Assembly: GCF_026891035.1 (NCBI RefSeq) | Contig: NZ_JAPTGG010000002.1 | Span: forward strand, 310,001-374,000 | Source: Dasania phycosphaerae | GTDB taxonomy: Bacteria > Pseudomonadota > Gammaproteobacteria > Pseudomonadales > Dasaniaceae | DNA: 64,000 bases | Direction of reading: 5' to 3' | Part shown: positions 8,411-17,723 of the stretch, piece after piece | Numbering within the stretch: position 1 is the first letter of the stretch | Layout of the letters: each line of letters starts with the position of its first letter | Translations under genes and position numbers: made by a program | Notes under the pieces: model-generated | The model's input: the letters and a program-made list of their open reading frames with translations, nothing else | Database searches by the model: none | What the model was told of the DNA's origin: nothing

Positions 8411-9039
8411 TAACGGCTGGCCACTATACGTCTAAAGGTTAAATTAATACGCCCCTGCACACTGACTTGCTGGGTTTTAGCGAGCTGGTGTTGCCAGTGC
8501 TGCTGGGTGCCGCCCTGCATTAATAATAACGAGCCCGATGCTAAATCAATATGGCTGGTACTGCGAGGCTGGCTGTTAGAGCGAAAGCTAAAACGGCGAG
8601 TATCACCAAAACTCAGCGAGGCAATTATGGGCTCAGGCCCCAGCTCTTTTTCGTTATCGCTGTGCCAACCTACGCTGTCTTGGCCATTGCGGTAATAATT
8701 GGCCAGTACGCTGTTAAAACGCAGGCCTAATTTTTGTTCCAGCATAGCTCTTAGCTCTGCCAGTACTGGGCACCAGTTATGGTGTTGCAGCTGCAAGCCT
8801 GAGTAGGCGTAGTGAATGCCCTCATCACCATACCAAGCATTTAGCCTAGGTATGGGCTGCTGCTTACCGTAAACCTTGATGCTATCTTGCCGCCATTGAA
8901 TTTGCTGCTGCAAAGCGGGCAGCCAGGCTTTTGAGTCGGCAATAAACTGCGGGTAGTAGCGCACATCGGCATTATCCATGGCTAATGGATAACTTTCCTC
9001 GGCTGCAAATAAAAAGTCTTGTTGGCTGGCCATGGACAA
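8410..9039 (-). CDS. alkB: AlkB-like 2-oxoglutarate/Fe(II) dioxygenase
   Basis: A 209-aa protein of the AlkB family, which oxidatively removes alkyl groups such as 1-methyladenine and 3-methylcytosine from DNA or RNA. The iron-binding HxD is in GWHSDNEKELG, the distal histidine in the QQHWQHQL region, and the 2-oxoglutarate-binding arginines are in INLTFRRI near the C-terminus. NYYRNGQDSVGWH and PIIASLSFGDTRRFSFR are the standard core motifs. The size is close to that of the short AlkB homologues (ALKBH2/3-like). It is translationally coupled to uvrC (1-base overlap), a plausible repair pair. Substrate preference cannot be read from sequence. Confidence 0.92.
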   Translation of the reverse strand: MSMASQQDFLFAAEESYPLAMDNADVRYYPQFIADSKAWLPALQQQIQWRQDSIKVYGKQQPIPRLNAWYGDEGIHYAYSGLQLQHHNWCPVLAELRAMLEQKLGLRFNSVLANYYRNGQDSVGWHSDNEKELGPEPIIASLSFGDTRRFSFRSNSQPRSTSHIDLASGSLLLMQGGTQQHWQHQLAKTQQVSVQGRINLTFRRIVASR

Positions 9040-9046
9040 TCCCGTG

Positions 9047-10060
9047 CTAACAATAAATACGCGGCTCTATTTCTAGCGTTACCTGAAAATGCTGGTAAAC
9101 GCTGTCTTTTACCTGCTGGGCGTAGTTAATAATATCCTTGCCACTGCCGCCTTGGTTAATCAACACTAGCGCTTGTTGCTGATGCATAGCGACACCGTGA
9201 AGGCTTTTGCCCTTCCAGCCCAGTTGTTCAATTAACCACCCTGCTGCCAATTTAACATGTTGAGTATCCAGCGGGTAATAAACCAATTGTGGATGTTGTT
9301 TGAGTAGCTCTTGGCATTGGCTGTGCGTAATAACCGGGTTTTTAAAAAAGCTACCCGCATTAGGTAATTGTTCGGGCAGTGGTAACTTGGAAGAACGTAT
9401 GGCAATAACCGCGTCGGCTACTTGTTGTGCACTGGGCTGGTCAATGTTCTGCTGCTGAAAAAACTGCTGCAGGGCTTGATAGCCTATATTGGCGTGAAAG
9501 CTTTTGCTGAGTTTTAAACATAACTCAGTAATAATAAATTTATCTTGCAGTGAGCCTTTAAAAATGCTGTCTCTATAAGCCAGTTGGCATTGCGCTTTGC
9601 TGAGCTCGCGCCATTCACCACTGTCTATATCTAAGCCTTTGAGGCTAAGCAGCACATCACTAAGTTCTACGCCGTAGGCACCGATATTTTGTATAGCAGC
9701 GGCCCCGACTCTGCCGGGTATAAGCGCTAGGTTTTCTAAACCGTAGTAACCTTGCTGCACGCAGTACATAACAAAGTTATGCCAGTTTTCACCAGCTTGC
9801 ACGGTGATAACAGCCTCATCGCCCTGCTCACTCACAACCACACCTTGGCTATTAAGCTGTATAACTAAACCGCTTAAAGACTCAGCCAATACAATATTGG
9901 AGCCACCACCTATGACGGTAATAGCCAGTTGATGTTGTTTGGCATACTTAACTGCCGCGAATAACTCGCTGGTATTTTCAACGCTCACAAAGTATTCAGC
10001 TGTGGCGGCCACGGCTAAGCTGTTGTAGTTTTTTAAATCGATATTGCGTTGTAAATTCAC
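9047..10060 (-). CDS. murB: UDP-N-acetylenolpyruvoylglucosamine reductase
   Basis: MurB (337 aa) reduces the enolpyruvyl group on UDP-GlcNAc using NADPH and FAD, completing UDP-N-acetylmuramate for peptidoglycan. The FAD-binding segment is VIGGGSNIVLAE near residue 50. LIPGRVGAAAIQNIGAYGVE is the conserved central motif. The proton-donor serine is in LPNAGSFFKNPV, and the C-terminal acid motif is EIEPRIYC. Length and the YxxSxF-type insert (AYRDSIFKG) fit type I MurB of proteobacteria. It sits 18 bases after the phosphatase gene and 7 before alkB, in one minus-strand run. Confidence 0.97.
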   Translation of the reverse strand: MNLQRNIDLKNYNSLAVAATAEYFVSVENTSELFAAVKYAKQHQLAITVIGGGSNIVLAESLSGLVIQLNSQGVVVSEQGDEAVITVQAGENWHNFVMYCVQQGYYGLENLALIPGRVGAAAIQNIGAYGVELSDVLLSLKGLDIDSGEWRELSKAQCQLAYRDSIFKGSLQDKFIITELCLKLSKSFHANIGYQALQQFFQQQNIDQPSAQQVADAVIAIRSSKLPLPEQLPNAGSFFKNPVITHSQCQELLKQHPQLVYYPLDTQHVKLAAGWLIEQLGWKGKSLHGVAMHQQQALVLINQGGSGKDIINYAQQVKDSVYQHFQVTLEIEPRIYC

Positions 10061-10078
10061 GTCATTAACTAATGGGGT

Positions 10079-10555
10079 TTATAGGGTGTGTTGTTTGAGT
10101 ATGTGCTTGATTAAACCCTGGCTGGCATCACTAACCAGGTCTAGTACTAAATCAAAACCTTCGTCGCCACCGTAGTATGGGTCGGGTACTACGCGGTGGC
10201 TGGCTTGCGAGCTGTAACTAAGAAACAAGCCTATTTCCGCACGACAAGAATCGGGGGCCATTGCTAGTAGCTCACTGAGATTATCTTCATCCATGGCCAG
10301 TATGTAGTCGTAGTCGGCAAAATCTTGGCTACAAACGGCGCGTGCACGTAATTCGCTAATATCTATGCCGCGTTGTTTAGCTGCGTCTATGGAGCGCGGG
10401 TCTGGTGACTTGCCTATATGCCAGCTGGCAGTGCCGGCTGAATCTACGCTAATACGTTTTGCCAGACCCTGTGCTTTGATTTGCTGGCGCAGCACACCTT
10501 CGGCACTGGGTGAACGGCAGATATTACCTAGGCAAACTAATAAGACTTTAATCAT
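10079..10555 (-). CDS. Low-molecular-weight protein-tyrosine phosphatase
   Basis: A 158-aa cytoplasmic phosphatase with the P-loop C-x5-R motif at the extreme N-terminus (VCLGNICRSP) and the general-acid Asp in VPDPYYGG. An upstream ATG at 10570 would add five residues. The start at 10555 (MIKVLLV) is preferred because the family begins just before the P-loop and an AGG lies at a good distance. That start overlaps the kdsB stop by 8 bases. In Pseudomonas an equivalent gene occupies the same place between kdsB and murB. Relatives (Wzb, Etp, YfkJ types) act on tyrosine kinases of polysaccharide export, but no kinase is nearby here, so the target is unknown. Confidence 0.93.
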   Translation of the reverse strand: MIKVLLVCLGNICRSPSAEGVLRQQIKAQGLAKRISVDSAGTASWHIGKSPDPRSIDAAKQRGIDISELRARAVCSQDFADYDYILAMDEDNLSELLAMAPDSCRAEIGLFLSYSSQASHRVVPDPYYGGDEGFDLVLDLVSDASQGLIKHILKQHTL

Positions 10556-11330
10556 GCTCTGCACCTGCAAAAATAGCGCGTACTTTGGCTAAATCCGCTG
10601 CGGTATCTATACCTGTGGGTATGGCCTGTACGGCCTCTTGCGCATGTATAGCGACACCGTTTTCCATGGCCCTTAACTGTTCCAGCTTTTCGGTTTGTTC
10701 CAGCATACTCATAGGCCACTGCACAAAATCATGTAAAAAATTCACCCGATAAGCGTAGATACCTATGTGGCGATAATAGCTACTGCCCTCAGGCAGGGCT
10801 GGTTTGTTGTTGTCGTTGAACTGTGCCCACAAATCTCTACACCAGGGCATGGGCGCGCGTGAAAAATACAAAACCTGGCCCTGCTTATTAATAACAACTT
10901 TTACCGCATTAGGGTTGAATACCGTTTCGGCATCGGCAATGCGTTCTATCAAGGTAGCCATACTGGCAAAGCTATTGTCGCTTAAATTATTAGCCACTTG
11001 GTTTATGACGGCGGCGGGGATTAAAGGTTCATCGCCCTGCACATTGACCAGTATATGTTCATCGGGTAGCTGTAATTGTGCGGCTACTTCTTGTAGTCGG
11101 TCTGTGCCTGATTCATGACTGGCTTTAGTCATAGCCACCTCGGCACCAAAGCCTTTAGCGGCATCGGCTATACGTTGATCATCCGTGGCAATAATCACCC
11201 GCTGAGCTTGTGATTGCTCGGCTCTTTCATATACATGCTGAATCATGGGCTTGCCCGCAATATCCAACAGTGGCTTACCCGGTAAACGAGTAGAGGCATA
11301 ACGGGCTGGAATAATAATGCTAAAACTCAT
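10548..11330 (-). CDS. kdsB: 3-deoxy-manno-octulosonate cytidylyltransferase (CMP-KDO synthetase)
   Basis: KdsB (260 aa) activates KDO as CMP-KDO for the inner core of lipopolysaccharide. The nucleotide-binding N-terminus IIPARYASTRLPGKPL is diagnostic. VNVQGDEPLIP binds the metal and substrate, and YRHIGIYAYR is conserved in the family. It lies 9 bases after lpxK, its neighbour in lipid A-KDO synthesis. In many gammaproteobacteria a small Trm112-like gene (ycaR) sits between lpxK and kdsB, and there is no room for it here. Confidence 0.97.
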   Translation of the reverse strand: MSFSIIIPARYASTRLPGKPLLDIAGKPMIQHVYERAEQSQAQRVIIATDDQRIADAAKGFGAEVAMTKASHESGTDRLQEVAAQLQLPDEHILVNVQGDEPLIPAAVINQVANNLSDNSFASMATLIERIADAETVFNPNAVKVVINKQGQVLYFSRAPMPWCRDLWAQFNDNNKPALPEGSSYYRHIGIYAYRVNFLHDFVQWPMSMLEQTEKLEQLRAMENGVAIHAQEAVQAIPTGIDTAADLAKVRAIFAGAEHD

Positions 11331-11339
11331 GGTTAAAAC

Positions 11340-12368
11340 TCATTGCTGTTGTTTGGCTGTTAAAGTAGCTAATTGTTTGGCCAAGCGTTGATAAAATTTA
11401 GTAGTGATTTCACAGCTCACCGGCAAATACCACATAGACTCGGTCGCAAAGCTTGCAACCTTCACCGCATCTTTCTCGGTCATAATAATAGCCAGCTCAT
11501 CGTTAAACTGTAAATCGCTGGCGCTGTAGTGATGGTGATCGGCAAAGCTGTGGCTAATGGTATTAAACCCTAGCGCCTTGAGACTGTTAAAAAAACGCTG
11601 TGGGTTACCTATGCCGGCCACTGCATGTACTGTGTGTTTATGCGGCCACTGCTCAGTGCTTAGGCTGGCGCCAGTGTGTAGATTAACTAAGGCTTGGGGC
11701 TGTAGTTGCATAGCGTAGCAATGCGGGCTGGCTGGCGCAGAGCCACCATTGTAAAGCTGGTAATCGACTTGTTTAAGGCGGCTAAGTGGTTCGCGCAAAG
11801 GGCCTGCGGGCAATAACCAGCCATTGCCAAATTGGCGTTGGCCATCGACTACAACAATTTCTATATCCCGTTGCAGGGCATAATGTTGCAGGCCATCATC
11901 GGCAATAATAATATCGCAGTGATATTGCGCTAATAAATAACGCGCTGCCGCCGGTCTATCAGCGGCAATCACTAAGGGGCACTGGCTGGCTCTAGCAATT
12001 AATAAGGGTTCATCACCAGACTCCAGAGCGTTGGAATTTTCCGTGACCGCATAGGGGTAATGAGGTGCCTGGCTGCCATAACCGCGGCTAATAATGCCCG
12101 GCTGGTAGCCCTGCGCTTTTAAGTATTTGGCCAAGGCGACCACTACAGGGGTTTTACCCGTACCGCCTACGGCAATATTGCCCACTATGATAACCGGTAC
12201 CGGTGCGCGGTAAGATTTAATTAGCCCTAGCCGGTAGCAGTAAGCGCGCAGGCTGATTAACAGGCCGTACAATAAAGAGAGCGGCAGTAATAATTGCGGC
12301 CACAGTGCTTTGCTATACCACGCTTTGGCTAAGCGATGTTGTTTGGCGCTAGTCTGTTGGGCTGTCAT
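11340..12368 (-). CDS. lpxK: Tetraacyldisaccharide 4'-kinase
   Basis: LpxK phosphorylates the 4' position of the lipid A disaccharide at the inner membrane. The Walker A loop is GNIAVGGTGKTPVV, followed by ISRGYGSQ and the conserved DDGLQHYALQRDIEIVVVDG. An amphipathic, hydrophobic N-terminus (LLLPLSLLYGLLISLRAY) anchors it to the membrane. The ATG at 12368 (MTAQQTSAK) is chosen, giving 342 aa and a 20-base overlap with the msbA stop. A more upstream ATG at 12404 would run deeper into msbA. Co-location with msbA and kdsB is the standard lipid A export/assembly arrangement. Confidence 0.95.
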   Translation of the reverse strand: MTAQQTSAKQHRLAKAWYSKALWPQLLLPLSLLYGLLISLRAYCYRLGLIKSYRAPVPVIIVGNIAVGGTGKTPVVVALAKYLKAQGYQPGIISRGYGSQAPHYPYAVTENSNALESGDEPLLIARASQCPLVIAADRPAAARYLLAQYHCDIIIADDGLQHYALQRDIEIVVVDGQRQFGNGWLLPAGPLREPLSRLKQVDYQLYNGGSAPASPHCYAMQLQPQALVNLHTGASLSTEQWPHKHTVHAVAGIGNPQRFFNSLKALGFNTISHSFADHHHYSASDLQFNDELAIIMTEKDAVKVASFATESMWYLPVSCEITTKFYQRLAKQLATLTAKQQQ

Positions 12369-14166
12369 TAAACTGGTTTTTGTGTAGATCGGCGTAACGG
12401 CCACCTAAGGCCAATAAACTGTCGTGGTCGCCCTGCTCTACAATTCTGCCCTGCTCCATCACCACGATAATATCGGCGTTTTCTATGGTAGATAGGCGGT
12501 GGGCAATCACTAGTGTGGTACGTGATTCCATTACGGCTTCTAGGGCATCTTGGATATGGCGTTCGGATTGATTGTCCAAGGCCGAAGTAGCCTCGTCCAA
12601 AATCAGTATGGGGGCATCTTTTAATAGGGCTCTGGCAATGGCTAGGCGCTGCCTTTGGCCGCCCGATAGCATCACCCCATCTTCGCCGGTGATAGTGTCT
12701 AAACCTTGCGGTAAATTAGCAATAAAGTCCTGAGCATGAGCCGCATTAACCGCGGCATGAATGTCATCATCACTGGCATCTGCCATAGCGCCGTAGGCAA
12801 TATTATTGCGTATAGTGTCGTTGAATAAGGTAACCGATTGGGTAACTACGGCTATATGGCTGCGTAAGTTTTCTAGGCTATAGTCGGTAATAGGCTTGCC
12901 ATCTAAGTAAATAACACCTTCGGAATAGTCATAAAAACGGGTTATTAAGCTAGCCAGCGAAGACTTGCCGCTGCCCGATGAGCCAACTAGGGCGACCGTT
13001 TGGCCGGGTTTAATGGTTAAATTAATATCGTGTAATACATGGCCATTTTCGTCGTTATAGCCAAAATTAATGTTTTTAAACTCTATCTCACCATCGACTT
13101 TTTCTACTTGGTAAGTCCCTTCATCTTTTTCTACTTGGCTATCTAAAAAGCCGAACACATCGGTAGCTGCGGCCAAGCCTTTTTGCACATCAGAGAATAC
13201 TTCACTGAGTTGGCGTATAGGTTTAGGCAAGAGCATGGCGGCGGTTAAATAAGCGACAAAGGTTCCCGCAGACATTTCGCCAGACAAACCCAAACCCACC
13301 CACACTAGAAAGGCTAGCACTAGGGTAACAGGCTGCTGTATTACCGGTGGGCTAATGGCGTTGTAAAAACCCATTTTTACCGATTGATCTAAATTTTTAT
13401 TGCTGGCTTTGTGGAATTTAGCGCGTTCGGTATCCAAACCGCCAAACACCCTCACCTCTTTGTAGGCGGAGATGGTTTCGCTGGTAACCTGAGTTACCTC
13501 CCCCATAGAGACCTGAATTTTTTCGCTGATTTTTCTAAAGCGCTTGCTTACCCAGGTAACAATTAACGCAACTACCGGTAAAGCCAAAAACAAAAACAGT
13601 GACAGCTGCCAGTTTACATAAAATAAATAAGCCACCAGGCCTGCAGAGAACAAGCCCTCGCGAATAATAATTTTAAGTGATGAGGTTACTGCCTTGGTAA
13701 CTTGCTCAACATTAAAAATAATTTTTGAAATCAAAAAACCGCTAGATTGGCCGTCATACTCTTTGCTGGGCACCAGCAGCATATGGTCAAATATATTGCA
13801 GCGCAGTTTATGAATAAGATGGCGCGAAATATAGGTAATGTAATAATGGCCAAAAAAGAAGCCCACACCGCGCATTAGTCCCAGCAAAATAATGCTGCCT
13901 ACTATCCAGTTGCGCGCCTGGCTGGGTTGCATATTGTCACCGGCTATATCCATCACCAAGGAGGCAACAATACCGCCGCTATTATTGGCGAGGCTGCCGT
14001 TGATGCTGTCGACAATAAAACCCATTAAATCGGCCATGGCAATTTGTGAGACCGAAAAAATCATGAAGCCTATAATGGACAAGGCAAAAACGAACCAGTA
14101 CTCCGTTACATAGCGTAATAAACGTAGATAGGCTGTTAAATCACCGTCGGTATTGATTTTAGACAT
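12349..14166 (-). CDS. msbA: Lipid A export ATP-binding/permease protein MsbA
   Basis: A 605-aa half ABC exporter that flips lipid A-core across the inner membrane. Six membrane helices occupy about residues 20-320, including SRHLIHKLRCNIFDHMLLVP. The ATPase domain has Walker A GSSGSGKSS, signature LSGGQRQRLAIARALL, Walker B ILILDEATSALD and the H-loop VIAHRLSTI. A hydrophilic spot (NGSLANNSGG) lies after the first helix. The gene overlaps lpxK and follows exbD by 20 bases, so LPS export is embedded in one transcription unit with Exb-type motor proteins. Confidence 0.95.
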   Translation of the reverse strand: MSKINTDGDLTAYLRLLRYVTEYWFVFALSIIGFMIFSVSQIAMADLMGFIVDSINGSLANNSGGIVASLVMDIAGDNMQPSQARNWIVGSIILLGLMRGVGFFFGHYYITYISRHLIHKLRCNIFDHMLLVPSKEYDGQSSGFLISKIIFNVEQVTKAVTSSLKIIIREGLFSAGLVAYLFYVNWQLSLFLFLALPVVALIVTWVSKRFRKISEKIQVSMGEVTQVTSETISAYKEVRVFGGLDTERAKFHKASNKNLDQSVKMGFYNAISPPVIQQPVTLVLAFLVWVGLGLSGEMSAGTFVAYLTAAMLLPKPIRQLSEVFSDVQKGLAAATDVFGFLDSQVEKDEGTYQVEKVDGEIEFKNINFGYNDENGHVLHDINLTIKPGQTVALVGSSGSGKSSLASLITRFYDYSEGVIYLDGKPITDYSLENLRSHIAVVTQSVTLFNDTIRNNIAYGAMADASDDDIHAAVNAAHAQDFIANLPQGLDTITGEDGVMLSGGQRQRLAIARALLKDAPILILDEATSALDNQSERHIQDALEAVMESRTTLVIAHRLSTIENADIIVVMEQGRIVEQGDHDSLLALGGRYADLHKNQFNDSPTD

Positions 14167-14186
14167 AATGGCTTCGTATTAGGGGG

Positions 14187-14621
14187 TTATTCAGCAGCGG
14201 GCTGCTGCGTAGTTAAGCTTAGTTTAGCAAAGCCTAGTTGGCCTGCGGCATCCATGGCGGTAATTACTGCCTGATGCGGGGTTTGCGCATCAGCAGTGAT
14301 TACCAAGGGCAAATCAGTATTGCCACTGCTGGTTTCGCTTAAGGCTTTTTGCAGGTTTGCTAAATTAGAGCTTACCAAGCTGCGGCCATTGACTGCATAG
14401 TTACCGCTGCTATTAATGGTTACTTCTATGCTTTCTACCGCCACGGCGGTTTCATCACCGGTGGCTTCAGGCAGGTTGAGGCTGAGATGGGTTTCTTTGG
14501 TAAAACTAGTAGACACCATGAAAAAAATTAGCAGCAAAAACACCACATCAATTAAGGGTGTTAGATTAACACTAACTTCTTGATTTTTTTGACGACGAAA
14601 TTGCACTGGACTGCCCCTCAA
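14187..14621 (-). CDS. exbD: ExbD/TolR family biopolymer transport protein
   Basis: A 144-aa inner-membrane protein with a single N-terminal helix containing the essential proton-pathway aspartate (VNLTPLIDVVFLLLIFFM) and a periplasmic domain of about 95 residues. ExbD and ExbB form a proton-driven motor that energises TonB or a TonB-like partner. No tonB gene is visible nearby, so the partner is unknown. It lies 9 bases after exbB, in the comEC-exbB-exbD-msbA-lpxK order also known from Pseudomonas. Confidence 0.92.
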   Translation of the reverse strand: MRGSPVQFRRQKNQEVSVNLTPLIDVVFLLLIFFMVSTSFTKETHLSLNLPEATGDETAVAVESIEVTINSSGNYAVNGRSLVSSNLANLQKALSETSSGNTDLPLVITADAQTPHQAVITAMDAAGQLGFAKLSLTTQQPAAE

Positions 14622-14630
14622 TTAAGCCGT

Positions 14631-15260
14631 TTATGGAGCTTCTTTAAAATCAACTTTACGCTCGCCGTGCAGGGCGTCGACTAACTTAATAGTCTCCTGC
14701 TCTAAGGTCACCACAATAGTATCTATGCGGCGTAAAAAATAGCGGTGCATCACCAGTGCCGGTATTGCCACGCTTAAACCGGCGGCCGTGGTAATTAGGG
14801 CTTCAGAGATACCGCCCGCTAATACGCCCGCGTTGCCGGTGCCCTCAAGCATAATGGCAGTAAACACTTTAATCATACCGATAACTGTGCCCAACAAGCC
14901 CAGCAAAGGCGCTATGGCGCTAATAGTGCCCAGGGTGTCGAGAAAATGTTCTAAGTCGTGGATAACATGAGCGGCAGCTTCTTGTATGCTTTCTTTCATA
15001 ACATCGCGGCCATGCATGGAATTACTAAGCCCTGCTGCCAAGATGCGGCCCAGCGGTGAACTGGCTTTGAGCTCACGCAACTTATTGGCGTCTAATTGAT
15101 TGTTTTTAAGCCAGCCCCATACTTGCCCCAATAAATTACTGGGGGCAATTTTTTGTGGATTTAAAGCGATAATGCGCTCTACGCAGATAGCTACCGCTAA
15201 GATAGAACAGAGAATAATGGGTAGCATTAACCAGCCACCTGATGTTACCAATTCCAGCAC
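14631..15260 (-). CDS. exbB: MotA/TolQ/ExbB proton channel family protein
   Basis: About 209 aa with three membrane helices: one near the N-terminus (GGWLMLPIILCSILAVAICV) and two in the C-terminal half (ISAIAPLLGLLGTVIGMI; GISEALITTAAGLSVAIPAL). The GLLGTVIGM and ALITTAAGL motifs are standard for ExbB/TolQ. The start chosen is GTG at 15260 because family members begin almost directly at the ELVxxGGWLMLP segment and a G-rich stretch precedes it. An ATG at 15296 would add 12 residues. It forms the stator pair with exbD just downstream. Confidence 0.9.
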   Translation of the reverse strand: MLELVTSGGWLMLPIILCSILAVAICVERIIALNPQKIAPSNLLGQVWGWLKNNQLDANKLRELKASSPLGRILAAGLSNSMHGRDVMKESIQEAAAHVIHDLEHFLDTLGTISAIAPLLGLLGTVIGMIKVFTAIMLEGTGNAGVLAGGISEALITTAAGLSVAIPALVMHRYFLRRIDTIVVTLEQETIKLVDALHGERKVDFKEAP

Positions 15261-15328
15261 ATAAACCCCCACGCCCTTATGATTATTAGCGGGCATTATA
15301 TGCGACCTATCTGCATTGAGCTACGTTG

Positions 15329-17629
15329 TTATTGCCAATAATAGGCTTTATTGGCTCGTTGCGACTGTATGGTGAACTCTGTCGCAGTGGCATCCAAGAT
15401 TAATGCGCCCTGCTCGGCGGTATTAAAGCTACGGGCATTGAGTTGTTGATAGCGCTGTACCACTTTGTTGTTGGGGTGATTAAAACGATTTTTATAGCCC
15501 GTTGAATAAATCACTACCCTGGGTTGTACCCGTTTAATAAACGGCCAGGATGACGAACTTACACTGCCGTGGTGTGGGGCTAGCAAAATATCAGCCTGCA
15601 ACTGCTGTTGATAGTCTGCCACCAATTGCTGCTCTCTGGCGCGCTCTATATCACCGGTTAATAATATTGTGTGATAAGCGTTGCTGACTTTTAACACGCA
15701 AGAAGCATTATTGCCGCTGCTGTTTTTGCTCTTATCAGCCGCCAAAAATTGAAAGTCTACCCCGTACCACTGCCAGCGCTGCTGCTGACAGTGCTGGGCG
15801 CCATAATAGTTAGGCTGTTGTTCGCCCCAATACACCTGCTTGACCTCAAGCTGCTGCAATAGCTGCGCGGCACCACCAGCGTGATCATTGTCGCCATGGC
15901 TAACAACCAGCACATCTAAGCTATCAATACCCTGTGACCTCAAATACGGCAGTATCACGCTATTAGCCATGCTGCCACCTTGCCAGGCGGCACCGGTATC
16001 AAATAATACGTGCTTGTCATTACTGCTGAGTAATACCGCTAGGCCCTGGCCCACATCAAATACCAGCGCCTGCAACTGATGCGCTGTTTTAGTTGGGCTG
16101 GGGTAATACCACAGCGGTATGCACAATAGGCAGGCCAGCCAGCGCCCCGGTATCGCTCTAGGTAATAACAGCAATAAACTGGCAGATAGCAGTAATAATG
16201 CCCCTAACCAGTTGTGGACACCGCCATATAACACTGGCGCATGCGCTACTAATAACTCTAATGCCGCCATAAATTGTGCCAGCATGGTATTGGCAGCCAG
16301 CCACAGAGCTTGCGAGATTAAGCCTTGATCTAGCAGGCTTAGCAAAGCCGCCAGCATTAAGCCCGGCACTAACAGCAAGCTAAACACGGGGATGGCGATA
16401 ACATTCACCAGCACTGCCACCAGCGGTGCTTGTTGGAACAGCAGCAATAGCACAGGGGTAAGACCAACAAACACCGCCCACTGCGCCCTAAGCCAGGGTT
16501 GCTGCCAAAACTTGAGCTGACCGGGCTGGGCCGTGTAGCGGAGACTACAGCACAGTAATATGGCGGCCACCGCCATAAATGATAGGTAAAACGAGGGGCT
16601 GATTACCGCCAAAGGATCCAGCAATAAACACAGCAATAAGGCTAAGTTGTAGCGATACCACAATGACAAGTGGCGGCAAAAAAGTAGGCTCAACATAAAC
16701 ACCCACACCATAATCACCGCTCGCTGTGTGGGCAGTGAGAAGCCTGCGGCGGCGGCATAGGCTCCTGCAAAAATACAGGCTGTCACACAGGCATAGGCTA
16801 TGACATGCTGGGGCTGCAGTAGCAATGCCAGCAAGCGCCCTAAATAAAATCCCAGCACCGCCAATATGCCTATATGGAGCCCAGATATAACCCATAAATG
16901 GATGGTGCCAGTGGTGCTTAATAGCTGCCATTGCTCGCTGCTAACCCCTCGTTTGTCAGCTAATAACAGCGCCTTAATGAGACTGGCATGGCTCAAACCC
17001 TGTAGCTGCAAATCTAAAAACTTGGCGGCACGCCAGCGCCAGTAATCTATGCTGTTATAGCGCTGGCCCAGTAGTTGGTTATGGGCGCTAGTGACTACCT
17101 TACCCTGGCCATCTATGCCCTGTTGCAGCAGCCAGGCCTGGTAGTCAAAACCCGCGGGGTTACTCAGTCCACGAGGTGGTCGCAAGCTGACGCTGAGCTG
17201 CCAGTGCTGGCCGGGGATTAGCGTGGGGCCGTTATACCAATACAGCTGCACTTTTTGTAACGCTAGCTCTACCCCAACTGCGGTTTGGCTGTTTTGCAGC
17301 TGCAGCTCAAAACGCTGCAGGTTTTGCCCGTATTTCATGCTGTGTTTGGGTAAGCCAACCACAACACCGCTAAGCGCTAGGGTCTGGTCTTCCAGATTGG
17401 GCGCTAAGCGCTGTGCTAACAGACGCTGGCCATAGTGATTACCATAGGCCAGGCCCAGCAGTAGCAGCAATAACAGGATCAGGTAAGGCTGATAGCTTTG
17501 ATGCCTCAAGCGCAGGCATAGCAGCAATAAAGCTACACCGGCAATAAGCAGTAGGTAGGGTGAGAGTAAATAAGGTAAGCCTGCCGCCAAGGCTATGCCT
17601 AAGCTAAGCGCAACCATCCGTGATTGCAT
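15329..17629 (-). CDS. comEC: DNA internalization competence protein ComEC/Rec2
   Basis: A 766-aa inner-membrane protein that translocates single-stranded DNA into the cytoplasm during natural transformation. Hydrophobic helices at residues about 5-55 precede a DUF4131-type extracellular domain (GLPKHSMKYGQN, then PPRGLSNPAGFDYQAWL). The competence domain contains WVISGLHIGILAVLGFYLGR and many further helices. The C-terminal metallo-beta-lactamase-like domain has VFDVGQGLAVLL, FDTGAAW, SHGDNDHAGG and APHHGS. All domains are present in the full-length form, so the gene looks intact. Other competence genes are not in the window. It is transcribed toward exbB with a 32-base gap. Confidence 0.95.
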   Translation of the reverse strand: MQSRMVALSLGIALAAGLPYLLSPYLLLIAGVALLLLCLRLRHQSYQPYLILLLLLLLGLAYGNHYGQRLLAQRLAPNLEDQTLALSGVVVGLPKHSMKYGQNLQRFELQLQNSQTAVGVELALQKVQLYWYNGPTLIPGQHWQLSVSLRPPRGLSNPAGFDYQAWLLQQGIDGQGKVVTSAHNQLLGQRYNSIDYWRWRAAKFLDLQLQGLSHASLIKALLLADKRGVSSEQWQLLSTTGTIHLWVISGLHIGILAVLGFYLGRLLALLLQPQHVIAYACVTACIFAGAYAAAAGFSLPTQRAVIMVWVFMLSLLFCRHLSLWYRYNLALLLCLLLDPLAVISPSFYLSFMAVAAILLCCSLRYTAQPGQLKFWQQPWLRAQWAVFVGLTPVLLLLFQQAPLVAVLVNVIAIPVFSLLLVPGLMLAALLSLLDQGLISQALWLAANTMLAQFMAALELLVAHAPVLYGGVHNWLGALLLLSASLLLLLPRAIPGRWLACLLCIPLWYYPSPTKTAHQLQALVFDVGQGLAVLLSSNDKHVLFDTGAAWQGGSMANSVILPYLRSQGIDSLDVLVVSHGDNDHAGGAAQLLQQLEVKQVYWGEQQPNYYGAQHCQQQRWQWYGVDFQFLAADKSKNSSGNNASCVLKVSNAYHTILLTGDIERAREQQLVADYQQQLQADILLAPHHGSVSSSSWPFIKRVQPRVVIYSTGYKNRFNHPNNKVVQRYQQLNARSFNTAEQGALILDATATEFTIQSQRANKAYYWQ

Positions 17630-17723
17630 GATACTGTTTCCGTTATTGAGTACTTGAAGGCATAATATGCGCCATTTATTGGCATTTCTACAAATTGAGA
17701 GTTAAGGGATAACGCCGTTTACT

